DNA of 7,813 nt, from contig QGUU01000098.1 of assembly GCA_003242525.1 (NCBI GenBank), forward strand, positions 1 to 7,813. Reading direction: 5' to 3'. The translations under genes were made by a program, and so were the position numbers. This document shows, piece by piece, positions 1 through 7,813 of the stretch (the stretch's first letter is position 1; every line of letters begins with the position of its first letter). Under the pieces are notes generated by a model, which saw nothing but the letters and a program-made list of their open reading frames with translations, did not search any database and was not told the DNA's origin. This DNA comes from Pseudomonadota bacterium (lineage in GTDB: Bacteria; Pseudomonadota; Alphaproteobacteria; Rhizobiales; Rhizobiaceae).

Positions 1-1196
1 CCCGTGTCCCGCTTGAAGGGCCCCGTGGCCCGGGCCCAGACCTTCGCGCCATCGGCGTCCAGCGCATCAACTCGCACAGTATAGGTGCCCACCGGCAGGT
101 CTCGAGCGGCTTCAACGAGGAAATGCCCGTCGGGCGACGCCTGTGCATCGCCGAGAAGAATCTCATTGGCGTAGGCACGCACCTTGCGACCGGGGTCGGC
201 TACACCGGCCACGAAGATCTTGCTGCCTTCGATTTCCACTGCCTCCACCGCCACTTTCGGCGCGGCGGGCGCGTCAGAGACAGGGGGCTCTTGCCTAGCG
301 GGCTGCGCCTCGGCGGCGGCAGGAGGCGCCTCTGGCGCAGCAGTCGTTTCCACCGGGGCCGCCGGTACTGCAGGGGCCTGCGGCGCCGCAGCTTCAGCCG
401 GTGCGGCCTGGGTTGAGCCCGCAGCAGCCGGAGTTTCCTGCTCGACCGGCTCGGGCGCCGTGAGAATTTCCGTGGCTTTTCCGGGTTCCTCGACCATCGC
501 AAGAACCTGGCCGCCGGGCTTTTCCGGCACGGAAACGACAGCGCTCTGTTGCGACGCAACAACGGCACTGTCAGGCGCGGTCGCGCGCAGCCTGAGCTGG
601 TAGTCGCCCGGCTTGAGCGGATCGTCGAGCACGAAGACGAATGCGCCGTCCGGCCCGGCCATGATCGAGCCAAGCACCAACTCGCCGCTCAGGAGATCCA
701 CCTTCGCACCCGGGGCCGCGTTACCAGCAACAACAAGCGACCCGTTGCCATCGACCCGGACAACGTCGAAAGTGGGAACGACAGGCTGATCGGCAGACGA
801 GCTGGAAGGCTTTGCCGCCTGTTCGGTCGGGTTAGAAACGCCGACCTCTGACTCGTCCGCTGCTGATGCGTGCGTTTCAGCTTCCGGCGTCGCGGGCTTC
901 ATCGCGCCTGCTGCAGAATCGGCGGGAGCCGTTTCACCCACAGCGGCCTGCGGGGCAGTGTCCTGTTCAGCGGGTGCGGATGGCGCGGCCTCGTCTTGCT
1001 GCGCGGCCTTTTCCTGGCCGGCGTCCGGAGATGCCTCGCCCGCCTGGCTACCGGAGTCGCCGGGAGCCGTCGCTACGGCTGCTGGCGGCTGGCTGGTGAA
1101 GTACGGATCCAGCGCGCCAGAGACATAGGCCACGGCACCTGCGGCCAAGATCCCGCCGCCGATAAAGAGCAGCGCCTTTAGTGGTGTTAAAGCCAT
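1..1196 (-). CDS. Membrane-anchored protein with two Ig-like modules, probably LysM-type envelope protein (3' end beyond window)
   Basis: The frame is open from an ATG at 1196 to the left edge, giving 398 complete codons with no stop, so the C-terminus is missing. Residues about 6-28 form one hydrophobic segment with few charges before it, which suggests an N-terminal membrane anchor or uncleaved signal. A low-complexity Ala/Pro/Glu/Ser-rich linker follows (about 29-138). Next is a beta-rich module (about 140-210) containing V-x-G-x-A-x-P-G, D-G-x-F and P-G-x-Y-x-L-R. A second Ala/Pro-rich linker (about 245-310) leads to a second, similar module (about 313-390) with V-A-G-x-A-D-P-G, D-G-x-F and P-V-G-T-Y-x-V-R. 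This is the pattern of paired bacterial Ig-like modules exposed in the periplasm. In rhizobia, proteins of this build beside a LOG-family gene often end in a LysM peptidoglycan-binding domain. That end lies outside the window, so LysM is an inference. A GGAG four bases before the ATG supports the start. The gene is divergent from the LOG-family gene. Specific function is unknown. Confidence 0.82.
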   Translation of the reverse strand, partial: MALTPLKALLFIGGGILAAGAVAYVSGALDPYFTSQPPAAVATAPGDSGSQAGEASPDAGQEKAAQQDEAAPSAPAEQDTAPQAAVGETAPADSAAGAMKPATPEAETHASAADESEVGVSNPTEQAAKPSSSSADQPVVPTFDVVRVDGNGSLVVAGNAAPGAKVDLLSGELVLGSIMAGPDGAFVFVLDDPLKPGDYQLRLRATAPDSAVVASQQSAVVSVPEKPGGQVLAMVEEPGKATEILTAPEPVEQETPAAAGSTQAAPAEAAAPQAPAVPAAPVETTAAPEAPPAAAEAQPARQEPPVSDAPAAPKVAVEAVEIEGSKIFVAGVADPGRKVRAYANEILLGDAQASPDGHFLVEAARDLPVGTYTVRVDALDADGAKVWARATGPFKRDT

Positions 1197-1226
1197 GTTT
1201 CTCCAGCCCCTGAACCGCCTTCGCTG

Positions 1227-1255
1227 GGTCTAGCCGGTTTTTTGGTATGCGACAA
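1227..1255 (-). promoter_or_regulatory. Candidate sigma-70-type promoter for the Ig-like/LysM-type gene
   Basis: On the minus strand, TTGTCG (1250-1255, preceded by C, recalling the alphaproteobacterial CTTGAC element) is separated by 17 bases from TAGACC (1227-1232, preceded by C). This would place the transcription start about 25 bases upstream of the ATG at 1196. The spacing is good but both hexamers are imperfect, so this is a guess from position and partial match. I found no comparably spaced pair for the divergent plus-strand gene. Confidence 0.3.
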
Positions 1256-1310
1256 GAAAAAGACCCCTCAAGGCTTGACCGAGATGGCATACCCAATCAC
1301 CTATCTAAAG

Positions 1311-1922
1311 ATGAACAAGATTCGATCCATCTGCGTTTATTGCGGCTCATCTCCCGGTCACGACCCGAGCTATCTGCAAGCCGGACACCAACTCGGCCGT
1401 TCGCTGGCGCAGTCCGGGCTTCGGCTGGTCTATGGCGGCGGCACCAGAGGCATCATGGGCGCCGTATCACAGGGCGCCCTGAAGGCCGGCGGCAGGGTCC
1501 TGGGCATCATCCCGCGCTTCCTTCTGAACAAGGAAGCAACCGAAGCCGCACTCGACCAGCTCGACGAACTCGTGGTCACCGACAACATGCATCAGCGCAA
1601 GCACAAGATGTTCGAGGAATCCGACGCCTTTGTGGCGCTGCCGGGCGGCATCGGGACGGTCGAGGAAATCATCGAAATCATGACGTGGGCGCAGCTCGGC
1701 CACCACCGCAAGCCGGTCGTTTTCGTCAACGTGAACGGCTTCTGGGACCCCATGCTGGCCATGCTTGACCATATGGCGTCAGCGGGCTTCATCCACACGG
1801 CACATCAGGTCAGGCCGCTTGTGGTGGATAGCGCCAGCGGCGTGGTGCCTGCCATTCTTGCCGCCGTCAGCGCCGATCAGGCACCGACCCAGGGCGAAAG
1901 CACCGTGATAGAGAAGATGTAA
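1311..1922 (+). CDS. LOG family protein (TIGR00730), cytokinin riboside 5'-monophosphate phosphoribohydrolase-like
   Basis: A 203-residue Rossmann-fold protein of the LOG/TIGR00730 family, which hydrolyses cytokinin nucleoside monophosphates (in some members, AMP) to free base and ribose 5-phosphate in the cytoplasm. Visible hallmarks are CGSS at 11-14, YGGG-x-x-G-I-M-G at 41-50, the conserved MHQRK-x-x-M stretch at 93-100, and the PGGIGTVEE nucleotide-binding/catalytic motif at 111-119. TWAQLG follows at 125-130, as in short LOG proteins. The length fits the family (about 190-210). The frame also stays open upstream (TTG at 1242, ATG at 1284), but homology begins at the MNKIRSICVYCGSS segment, so ATG 1311 is chosen; its Shine-Dalgarno is weak. 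The gene is divergent from the Ig-like protein gene and convergent with rarD. Whether it makes active cytokinin, which is plausible in a plant-associated bacterium, or serves purine housekeeping cannot be told from sequence. Confidence 0.93.
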   Translation: MNKIRSICVYCGSSPGHDPSYLQAGHQLGRSLAQSGLRLVYGGGTRGIMGAVSQGALKAGGRVLGIIPRFLLNKEATEAALDQLDELVVTDNMHQRKHKMFEESDAFVALPGGIGTVEEIIEIMTWAQLGHHRKPVVFVNVNGFWDPMLAMLDHMASAGFIHTAHQVRPLVVDSASGVVPAILAAVSADQAPTQGESTVIEKM

Positions 1923-1935
1923 GGCCCGCCTTGTG

Positions 1936-2850
1936 TCATACGGCTGGAGCCTTTCGGCCAGCGAACATCGACCAGGAATAGAGCGCCAGCGCCGCCCAGA
2001 TCAGACCAAACGCGGCCGCGTCCACCGGTCCGAACGGCTCATGGAAGATGAATACCGCTATCAGGAACACGATAGTCGGGGCAATATATTGCATGATGCC
2101 GATGGTCGAGAGCCTAAGCAGCTTGGCGCCAAACGCAAACAGAAGCAGCGGCACCGCCGTGATCGGCCCGCACCCAAGCAGCAGCGCAGTATCGCGCCAA
2201 TCGCCGGCAAGGAAATGGTTTTCGCCAGCGAGAACCAGGTAACCGACATAGACCAGGCAAGGAATCGATAGCAGGAGAACTTCCAGCAGAAAGCCCTGGC
2301 TCGGGCCGACCGGCAGCGTTTTTCGGAAGAAGCCGTATGCGGCAAAGGAAAAGGCGAGCGCCAGGGAAACCCATGGCAGCTTGCCGCCTTCTACCGTGAG
2401 CACGACCACCGCCAGTGCTGCCAAGGCCACTGCAACCATCTGCAGCTTGCTGAGCCGCTCGCCCAACACCAACGCCCCTATTGTCACGCTGACCAGCGGA
2501 TTGATGTAGTAGCCGAGAGCGGTTTCCACCGTGCGGTCAACCGCAATGGCCCAGACATAGATGCTCCAGTTAACGGTAATCAGCGCCGCCGTCAGCGCCG
2601 CCATGGACAGCATGCGCCCGGAACGTAGCGCCGCCCGGAAATCTGCCGTGCGATTGACCATGACAAGCACGACGGCCGCGATGGGGACGGACCAGATGAT
2701 TCGATGAGCAACGACCTCGGCGAGCGGCAGATGCGCCACGGCCTTCATGTAAAAAGGCAGCAGGCCCCACAGAAAATAAGCGGACAGCGCCAGGAAGAAA
2801 CCACGGCGGGAGTCGGCGGGAGTCGTTTCCTGCAGCGTCAGATCGGTCAT
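1936..2850 (-). CDS. rarD: RarD-type EamA-family transporter (DMT superfamily permease)
   Basis: A 304-residue inner-membrane protein of the drug/metabolite transporter superfamily, RarD subgroup. About ten hydrophobic helices can be read, near residues 18-36, 46-65, 81-102, 108-128, 135-153, 159-176, 186-208, 222-242, 248-270 and 275-295, arranged as two EamA repeats. Family signatures visible are the first-helix FLWGLLPFYMK stretch, HRIIWS at 49-54, NWSIYVWA at 94-101, and the ALGYYINPL segment at 111-119. GIMQYIAPT at 251-259 belongs to the second half. RarD was named for chloramphenicol sensitivity, but substrates of most members are unknown. ATG 2850 is preceded by AGGG at a reasonable distance. 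It follows cimA on the same strand after 90 bases containing a weak hairpin, so it may have its own transcript or be reached by readthrough. The 3' end is 13 bases from the converging LOG stop. Confidence 0.93.
   Translation of the reverse strand: MTDLTLQETTPADSRRGFFLALSAYFLWGLLPFYMKAVAHLPLAEVVAHRIIWSVPIAAVVLVMVNRTADFRAALRSGRMLSMAALTAALITVNWSIYVWAIAVDRTVETALGYYINPLVSVTIGALVLGERLSKLQMVAVALAALAVVVLTVEGGKLPWVSLALAFSFAAYGFFRKTLPVGPSQGFLLEVLLLSIPCLVYVGYLVLAGENHFLAGDWRDTALLLGCGPITAVPLLLFAFGAKLLRLSTIGIMQYIAPTIVFLIAVFIFHEPFGPVDAAAFGLIWAALALYSWSMFAGRKAPAV
1943..1962. terminator. Candidate hairpin at the convergent LOG/rarD junction
   Basis: GCTGG (1943-1947) and CC (1950-1951) pair with GG (1956-1957) and CCAGC (1958-1962) around a four-base loop. 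This gives a 7-bp GC-rich stem with a 2-base bulge. On the minus strand the loop reads GAAA, a stable tetraloop type. It starts 20 bases after the LOG stop and sits inside the last codons of rarD. No T-tract follows on either strand, so intrinsic termination is doubtful. It may only be coding sequence that happens to fold. Confidence 0.22.
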
Positions 2851-2897
2851 GCCGCGACCCTATGGCCCAGGCGGCAACAGGAAGCCACCGCAAAATT

Positions 2898-2931
2898 TTG
2901 ATGGCACAATCCAGTGGCCGCCATGGATCAA
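2898..2931 (-). terminator. Candidate weak terminator after cimA (imperfect hairpin)
   Basis: About ten bases past the cimA stop, the minus strand has TTG-ATCC-ATGGC, a 14-base loop, then GCCAT-CAA. This gives an 8-bp imperfect stem with a 4-base bulge, running into AATTTTG. The final part overlaps the perfect 10-bp palindrome CAAAATTTTG at 2891-2900. The T-run is only four bases, so termination would be partial at best. The rest of the 90-base cimA-rarD gap shows no convincing promoter to my eye. Confidence 0.3.
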
Positions 2932-2940
2932 GCCGGTCGC

Positions 2941-4559
2941 CTACTCGGCCGCGACGAGCCCTGCCATGTCGCGGTTCTTCATCAGCTTGAAGAGGATGGA
3001 GTCCATCAGCGCCTGGAAGGACGCATCGATGATGTTGTCCGAGACGCCGACAGTCCACCAACGTGCGCCGGTGGCATCATGCGATTCGATCAGCACGCGC
3101 GTCGTCGCCTCCGTGCCGCCGTTGAGGATACGCACCTTGTAGTCTGCAAGCTCAAGATCGGCAATTTCAGACTGGTATCTGCCGAGGTCCTTTCGCAGCG
3201 CAATGTCGAGCGCGTTGACGGGGCCATGGCCTTCAGCCACCGACATCCTCTCCTCGCCGTCAACGATCACCTTCACGATCGCCTCGGAAACCGTCTTGAG
3301 ATTGCCGTTGGCGTCATAGCGGCGCTCGACCATGCAGCGGAAGGATGTGACGTGGAAGAATTCAGGCAGGCCGGCAAGCATCCGGCGCGCCAGAAGCTCG
3401 AACGAGGCATCCGCCCCCTCATAGGCATAACCCTGGGCCTCGCGTTCCTTGACCACGGAAATCAACGCATCCAGGCGGCTGTCATCCTTGGGAACGTCAA
3501 TGCCGCGCCGCTTCAGTTCGGCGAGGAAATTCGCCTTGCCGCCCTGGTCCGACACCATGACCCGGCGGCGGTTGCCCACAGTTTCCGGCGGCACGTGCTC
3601 GTAGGTGGCCGGCTCCTTGGCCAGCGCGGAGGCATGGATGCCCGCCTTGGTGGCGAAGGCGGAAGAGCCGACATAAGGCGCCTGCGCCTCCGGTGCGCGG
3701 TTGAGCAATTCGTCGAAGCTGCGTGAAAGGCGTGAGATGTCGGCCAGTTGCTCGGCCGAAATGCCGGTCACGAAGCGTTCGGCATAGGCCGGCTTCAGCA
3801 TGAGCGTGGGAATGATGGTGACGAGATTGGCATTACCGCAGCGTTCGCCGATGCCATTCAGCGTACCCTGGACCTGGCGCACGCCTGCCTCCACCGCGGC
3901 CAGCGAATTGGCCACGGCCTGCCCGGTGTCGTCATGGGCGTGAATGCCGAGATTGCCCCCCGGAATGCCGGAGGCGATTACCCTCTCCACGATTGCCCTG
4001 ACTTCAGAAGGCTGGGTGCCGCCATTGGTGTCGCACAGCACAATCCAGCGTGCGCCGGCATCATGCGCCGCCTTGGCGCAGGCCAGCGCATAATCGGGAT
4101 TGGCCTTGAAGCCATCGAAGAAATGCTCGCAGTCTACCATCGCTTCCTTGCCGGCAGCGCGGGCCGCCTCCACAGAAGCGCGGATGCAATCGATGTTTTC
4201 CTCGTTCGTGCAGCCGAGCGCCACCCGCACGTGGTAGTCCCAGCTCTTGGCGACGAAGCAGATGGCATCGCAACACGATTGCAACAGGGCGGCCAGGCCC
4301 GGATCGTTGGAAGCCGAGACGCCGACGCGCTTGGTCATGCCGAAGGCGACGAATTTCGAGGCGGCAGTGCGCTTCTCGGCAAAGAAGGCCGTGTCCGTAG
4401 GGTTGGCGCCCGGATAACCGCCCTCGACATAATCGACGCCGAAGGCGTCCAGCATTCTCGCGATGGCGATCTTGTCTTCCACGGAAAAGTCAACGCCCGG
4501 CGTCTGCTGGCCGTCACGCAGCGTCGTGTCAAAGAGGTAAAGCCGTTCTTTGCTCATGG

Positions 4560-4563
<4 letters not shown>
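2941..4563 (-). CDS. cimA: (R)-citramalate synthase
   Basis: Condenses pyruvate and acetyl-CoA to (R)-citramalate, the first step of the threonine-independent route to 2-oxobutyrate and isoleucine. It is a cytoplasmic enzyme related to 2-isopropylmalate and homocitrate synthases (TIGR00977 type). From ATG 4563 the protein has 540 residues. The TIM-barrel starts with DTTLRDGQQ at 12-20 (Arg16 and metal ligand Asp17 by family analogy). EGGYPGANPTD follows, and the metal-binding HAHDDTGQA has H208 and H210. NGIGERCGNAN comes next, completing the catalytic motifs. The C-terminal part (about 400-535) has the look of the LeuA regulatory/dimer domain (GHGPVNALDIAL, then GTEATTRVLIE), where isoleucine feedback acts in known members. 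Start choice: ATG 4557 (538 residues) is equally possible, neither has a good Shine-Dalgarno, and an ATG at 4626 would overlap pip. I prefer 4563 because it forms an ATGA overlap with a possible upstream mini-ORF. LeuA is less likely, given the YVEGGYPGANPTD segment typical of CimA. Confidence 0.93.
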
Positions 4564-6039
<1,476 letters not shown>

Positions 6040-6115
6040 GGCCTGCCTTTCCGCCGCCCGCTGCCACCCCGATTCAAGACATGCTCCGAAGCGACTGATT
6101 TGAGAGTCATTTCCA

Positions 6116-6499
6116 TTACTCCGGCTGGTGACAGACGGCCTCGATATTGTTCCCGTCCGGATCGAAGACGAATGCGCCGTAGTAGTTTGGATGATAGTGG
6201 GCGCGGATTCCCGGCTTGCCGTTGTCGCGGCCGCCCGCGGCCATCGCAGCGGCATAAAAGGCATCGACCTCGGAGCGCTTGTCCGCAGTGAAGGCATAAT
6301 GCCTGCCGGGTCCGGGCTCGCCGGACTCATGCAGCCAGAATTGCGGCCGGTCGTAACCATAGCCGCCGACCCTGATCCCGCCGGTATATTCCAGCGGCAC
6401 CATCATGATGAGGGACGCACCAAGAGGCGCCAGCGCGGCGTCGTAAAACTTCTTCGAAGCATCAAAATCCTTAACTGCAATGCCGGTATGATCGATCAT
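6116..6499 (-). CDS. VOC family protein (glyoxalase/bleomycin-resistance/dioxygenase superfamily)
   Basis: A 127-residue single-domain protein with the paired beta-alpha-beta-beta-beta modules of the vicinal oxygen chelate fold. It begins [22 protein letters not shown], the usual first module with H4 as likely metal ligand. H67 in RHYAF and E120 in NNIEAVCH are the other candidate metal ligands, and the [15 protein letters not shown] stretch is the standard closing motif. Members include glyoxalase I, extradiol dioxygenases and antibiotic-resistance thiol transferases; the substrate here is unknown. ATG 6499 overlaps the cysS TGA as ATGA, and a strong GGGAGG site lies seven bases upstream within cysS, so it is probably co-transcribed and coupled with cysS. 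Length is normal for short VOC proteins. Confidence 0.92.
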   Translation of the reverse strand: MIDHTGIAVKDFDASKKFYDAALAPLGASLIMMVPLEYTGGIRVGGYGYDRPQFWLHESGEPGPGRHYAFTADKRSEVDAFYAAAMAAGGRDNGKPGIRAHYHPNYYGAFVFDPDGNNIEAVCHQPE

Positions 6500-7813
6500 C
6501 GCTTTACCTCCCAGGTCGTGATGCGTTCCCCGGTCACGGGATCCTTGCCATCCTTGAGCTGGACGCCCTGTTGAAGAAGATCGTCGCGAATACGATCAGC
6601 CTCGGCCCAGTTCTTCTCGCGGATGAAGGCGAGACGCTGGGCTATCCGGCTTTCGACATGATCCCGATCCACACCGGCAGTCCGGTCGAAAATCAGAATA
6701 TCGTCCGCCTCGATGAAGAACGAATCCAGCAAGCCAAGGGCCGCCAGCCCCTCCCCAAGGGTGCGCGTCATGCCCTTCCTTGCCGCGGCACGCAGCCGAG
6801 TTATCGCTTCCCATGTATTGAGGTCGTCGTTGAGGGCCTCGAGGATGGGGGCGCCCTCCCCGCTGTCGATGCTCGCGTCGAACCCGTCATTTCGCAGCAA
6901 TTCATACCACCGGTAAAGCTCGTCGCTCGCTTCGAGGAGCCTCTGTCGGGTCCAGTCCATCGGCTCGCGATAATGCGTCTGAAGCATGGAAAAACGTGCG
7001 CTCAGACCGTTCCACCGGGTACGAATCTCGGCGTGCCGGCCGTCATGCCCAAGGCCGGTCAAGGCCGGCAATTCCTCGCTCAACACGTCCCTGATGGTGA
7101 TGAAGTTGCCTTCGCTCTTGGCCATCTTCCGGCCTTCCACCTGCACAAATCCATTGTGCAGCCAGTAGTTGGCCATCATATCGGTGCCGTGGGCGCAGCG
7201 CGACTGGGCAATCTCGTTTTCATGGTGGGGGAAGATCAGATCCAGCCCGCCACCGTGAATGTCGAACACTTCGCCCAGGAAGGCGGCAGACATGGCCGAG
7301 CACTCGATGTGCCAGCCGGGCCGTCCCCTGCCCCACGGGCTTTCCCAGCCTGGCTCTTCGGGCGAGGAAAGCTTCCACAGCACGAAGTCGCCCGGGCTCT
7401 TCTTGTGCGCCTCCACCGCCACGCGGGCGCCTGCCTGTTGCTCGCTCAACGGGCGTCTCGACAGCCGACCGTAGTCCGGCATGGAAGCGGTGTCGAAGAG
7501 GACCTCGCCGCCAGCTACATATGCGTGGCCGCGCTCGATCAACAGCTGGATCAGCGAGATCATGTCCGTCCTGCCGTCGGCGCGCGGCGCGACAAACTCC
7601 GTGGCACGCGGCTGGACAGTCGGCGGAAGGCAGCCCAATGCAGCAACATCCTTCTGATATTGCTCGTTGGTCTTTTCGGTGACGCGCCGGATCGCCTCGT
7701 TCAGCGTCAGCCGGCCCGCCTCGATCTCCGGGCCGAAATCGCGTAGTGCGCGGGCATTGATCTTGTCGTCCACGTCGGTGATGTTGCGCACATAGGTAAC
7801 GTGATCCTCGCCA
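6496..7813 (-). CDS. cysS: Cysteinyl-tRNA synthetase (5' end beyond window)
   Basis: A class I aminoacyl-tRNA synthetase that charges tRNA-Cys in the cytoplasm and is normally essential. The frame runs in from the right edge, so about 56 N-terminal residues, including the HIGH motif and the first zinc cysteine, lie outside. The visible part is 438 residues. It starts with [16 protein letters not shown], the conserved segment following the HIGH region. Using fragment numbering, zinc ligands are C171 (WHIECSAM), H196 and E200 ([19 protein letters not shown]). The adenylate loop is KMAKSEGNF at 229-237, where most family members have KMSKS. The segment between this loop and [13 protein letters not shown] is about 19 residues longer than in E. 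coli, and the whole protein would be about 490 residues versus 461 there. The C-terminal DALR-like anticodon region is intact to T-W-E-V-K-R. A GTG at 7791 should not be taken as the start. It heads the close-packed minus-strand run. Confidence 0.96.
   Translation of the reverse strand, partial: GEDHVTYVRNITDVDDKINARALRDFGPEIEAGRLTLNEAIRRVTEKTNEQYQKDVAALGCLPPTVQPRATEFVAPRADGRTDMISLIQLLIERGHAYVAGGEVLFDTASMPDYGRLSRRPLSEQQAGARVAVEAHKKSPGDFVLWKLSSPEEPGWESPWGRGRPGWHIECSAMSAAFLGEVFDIHGGGLDLIFPHHENEIAQSRCAHGTDMMANYWLHNGFVQVEGRKMAKSEGNFITIRDVLSEELPALTGLGHDGRHAEIRTRWNGLSARFSMLQTHYREPMDWTRQRLLEASDELYRWYELLRNDGFDASIDSGEGAPILEALNDDLNTWEAITRLRAAARKGMTRTLGEGLAALGLLDSFFIEADDILIFDRTAGVDRDHVESRIAQRLAFIREKNWAEADRIRDDLLQQGVQLKDGKDPVTGERITTWEVKR
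6507..6512 (-). promoter_or_regulatory. Strong ribosome-binding site for the VOC gene, inside the cysS 3' end
   Basis: The minus strand reads GGGAGG, seven bases before the ATG at 6499, within the codons for the last residues of CysS (T-W-E-V-K-R). It is the clearest Shine-Dalgarno in the window and fixes the VOC start. It also suggests that the VOC gene can initiate independently despite the stop-start overlap. Confidence 0.75.
7051..7070. repeat. 10-bp imperfect tandem repeat within cysS
   Basis: AAGGCCGGTC is followed directly by AAGGCCGGCA, nine of ten bases identical. It falls in the lengthened segment after the KMAKS loop. The unit is not a multiple of three, so gain or loss of one copy would shift the cysS frame. 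Deleting one copy brings an in-frame TGA after about 20 codons. Confidence 0.6.

Noticed and set aside
184..603. Plus-strand Ala/Ser/Gly-rich open frame at the left end
   Set aside because: It mirrors the Ala/Pro-rich linker of the minus-strand Ig-like protein, so its low complexity is a by-product of repeated GC-rich codons.
2914..3726. Plus-strand 270-codon open frame opposite the cimA C-terminal half
   Set aside because: Shadow frame over the CimA regulatory domain; no independent start signal or family features.
6077..6111. Possible hairpin between the VOC and GFA genes
   Set aside because: Only a 4-5 bp stem (GACT/AGTC) with no T-tract; too weak to call a terminator.
6040..6360. N-terminal extension of the GFA frame by 107 codons
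   Set aside because: It overlaps the VOC gene in another frame, is low-complexity Arg/Ser/Pro-rich, and precedes the normal start of the GFA domain.
6985..7090. Possible frameshift in cysS causing the odd segment after KMAKS
   Set aside because: Both alternative frames were read; one meets a TGA and the other gives no better match. The current frame keeps the W-to-M spacing of the family and continues into [10 protein letters not shown] without a break.
6571..7746. Plus-strand 391-codon open frame opposite cysS
   Set aside because: It is fully antisense to a clear CysS, shows no family motifs, and has the Arg/Ala/Gly/Pro-rich content of GC-rich shadow frames.

Overview
This window is a chromosomal stretch from a GC-rich alphaproteobacterium, most likely of the order Hyphomicrobiales (rhizobia and relatives). 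The evidence is high GC, very few intergenic bases, long antisense shadow frames, and a gene set (cysS, a VOC protein, a GFA protein, proline iminopeptidase, citramalate synthase, RarD, a LOG-type hydrolase and an Ig-like/LysM-type envelope protein) that I associate with rhizobial genomes. Genus cannot be fixed from the sequence alone.

Layout. Seven genes lie on the minus strand and one on the plus strand. Reading the minus strand from the right edge: cysS (cut at its 5' end by the window edge), a VOC-fold protein, a GFA-family zinc protein, proline iminopeptidase (pip) and citramalate synthase (cimA). These five are close-packed. cysS/VOC and GFA/pip share ATGA stop-start overlaps, VOC and GFA are 76 nt apart, and pip and cimA are separated by 28 nt that a possible 11-codon ORF spans exactly. 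A weak hairpin follows cimA, then rarD on the same strand. rarD converges with a plus-strand LOG-family (TIGR00730) gene, with 13 nt between the two stops. The LOG gene is divergent from the last minus-strand gene, a membrane-anchored protein with two Ig-like modules that runs off the left edge.

How the genes fit together. CysS charges tRNA-Cys and CimA makes (R)-citramalate for threonine-independent isoleucine synthesis. Pip releases N-terminal proline from peptides. The VOC and GFA proteins look like small metal enzymes that could act on reactive carbonyl or thiol-conjugated compounds, but their substrates are unknown. RarD is a 10-helix DMT-superfamily permease. LOG-family enzymes release free cytokinin bases from cytokinin nucleotides or act on AMP-like nucleotides.

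Overall judgement: the window is mainly ordinary housekeeping and accessory metabolism. I see no mobile element, CRISPR array, RNA gene or defence system, and no convincing new multi-gene system. The best second-look items are the mini-ORF coupled at both ends between pip and cimA, the KMAKS loop with a longer following segment in CysS, and the possible thiol/carbonyl grouping of cysS, VOC and GFA.
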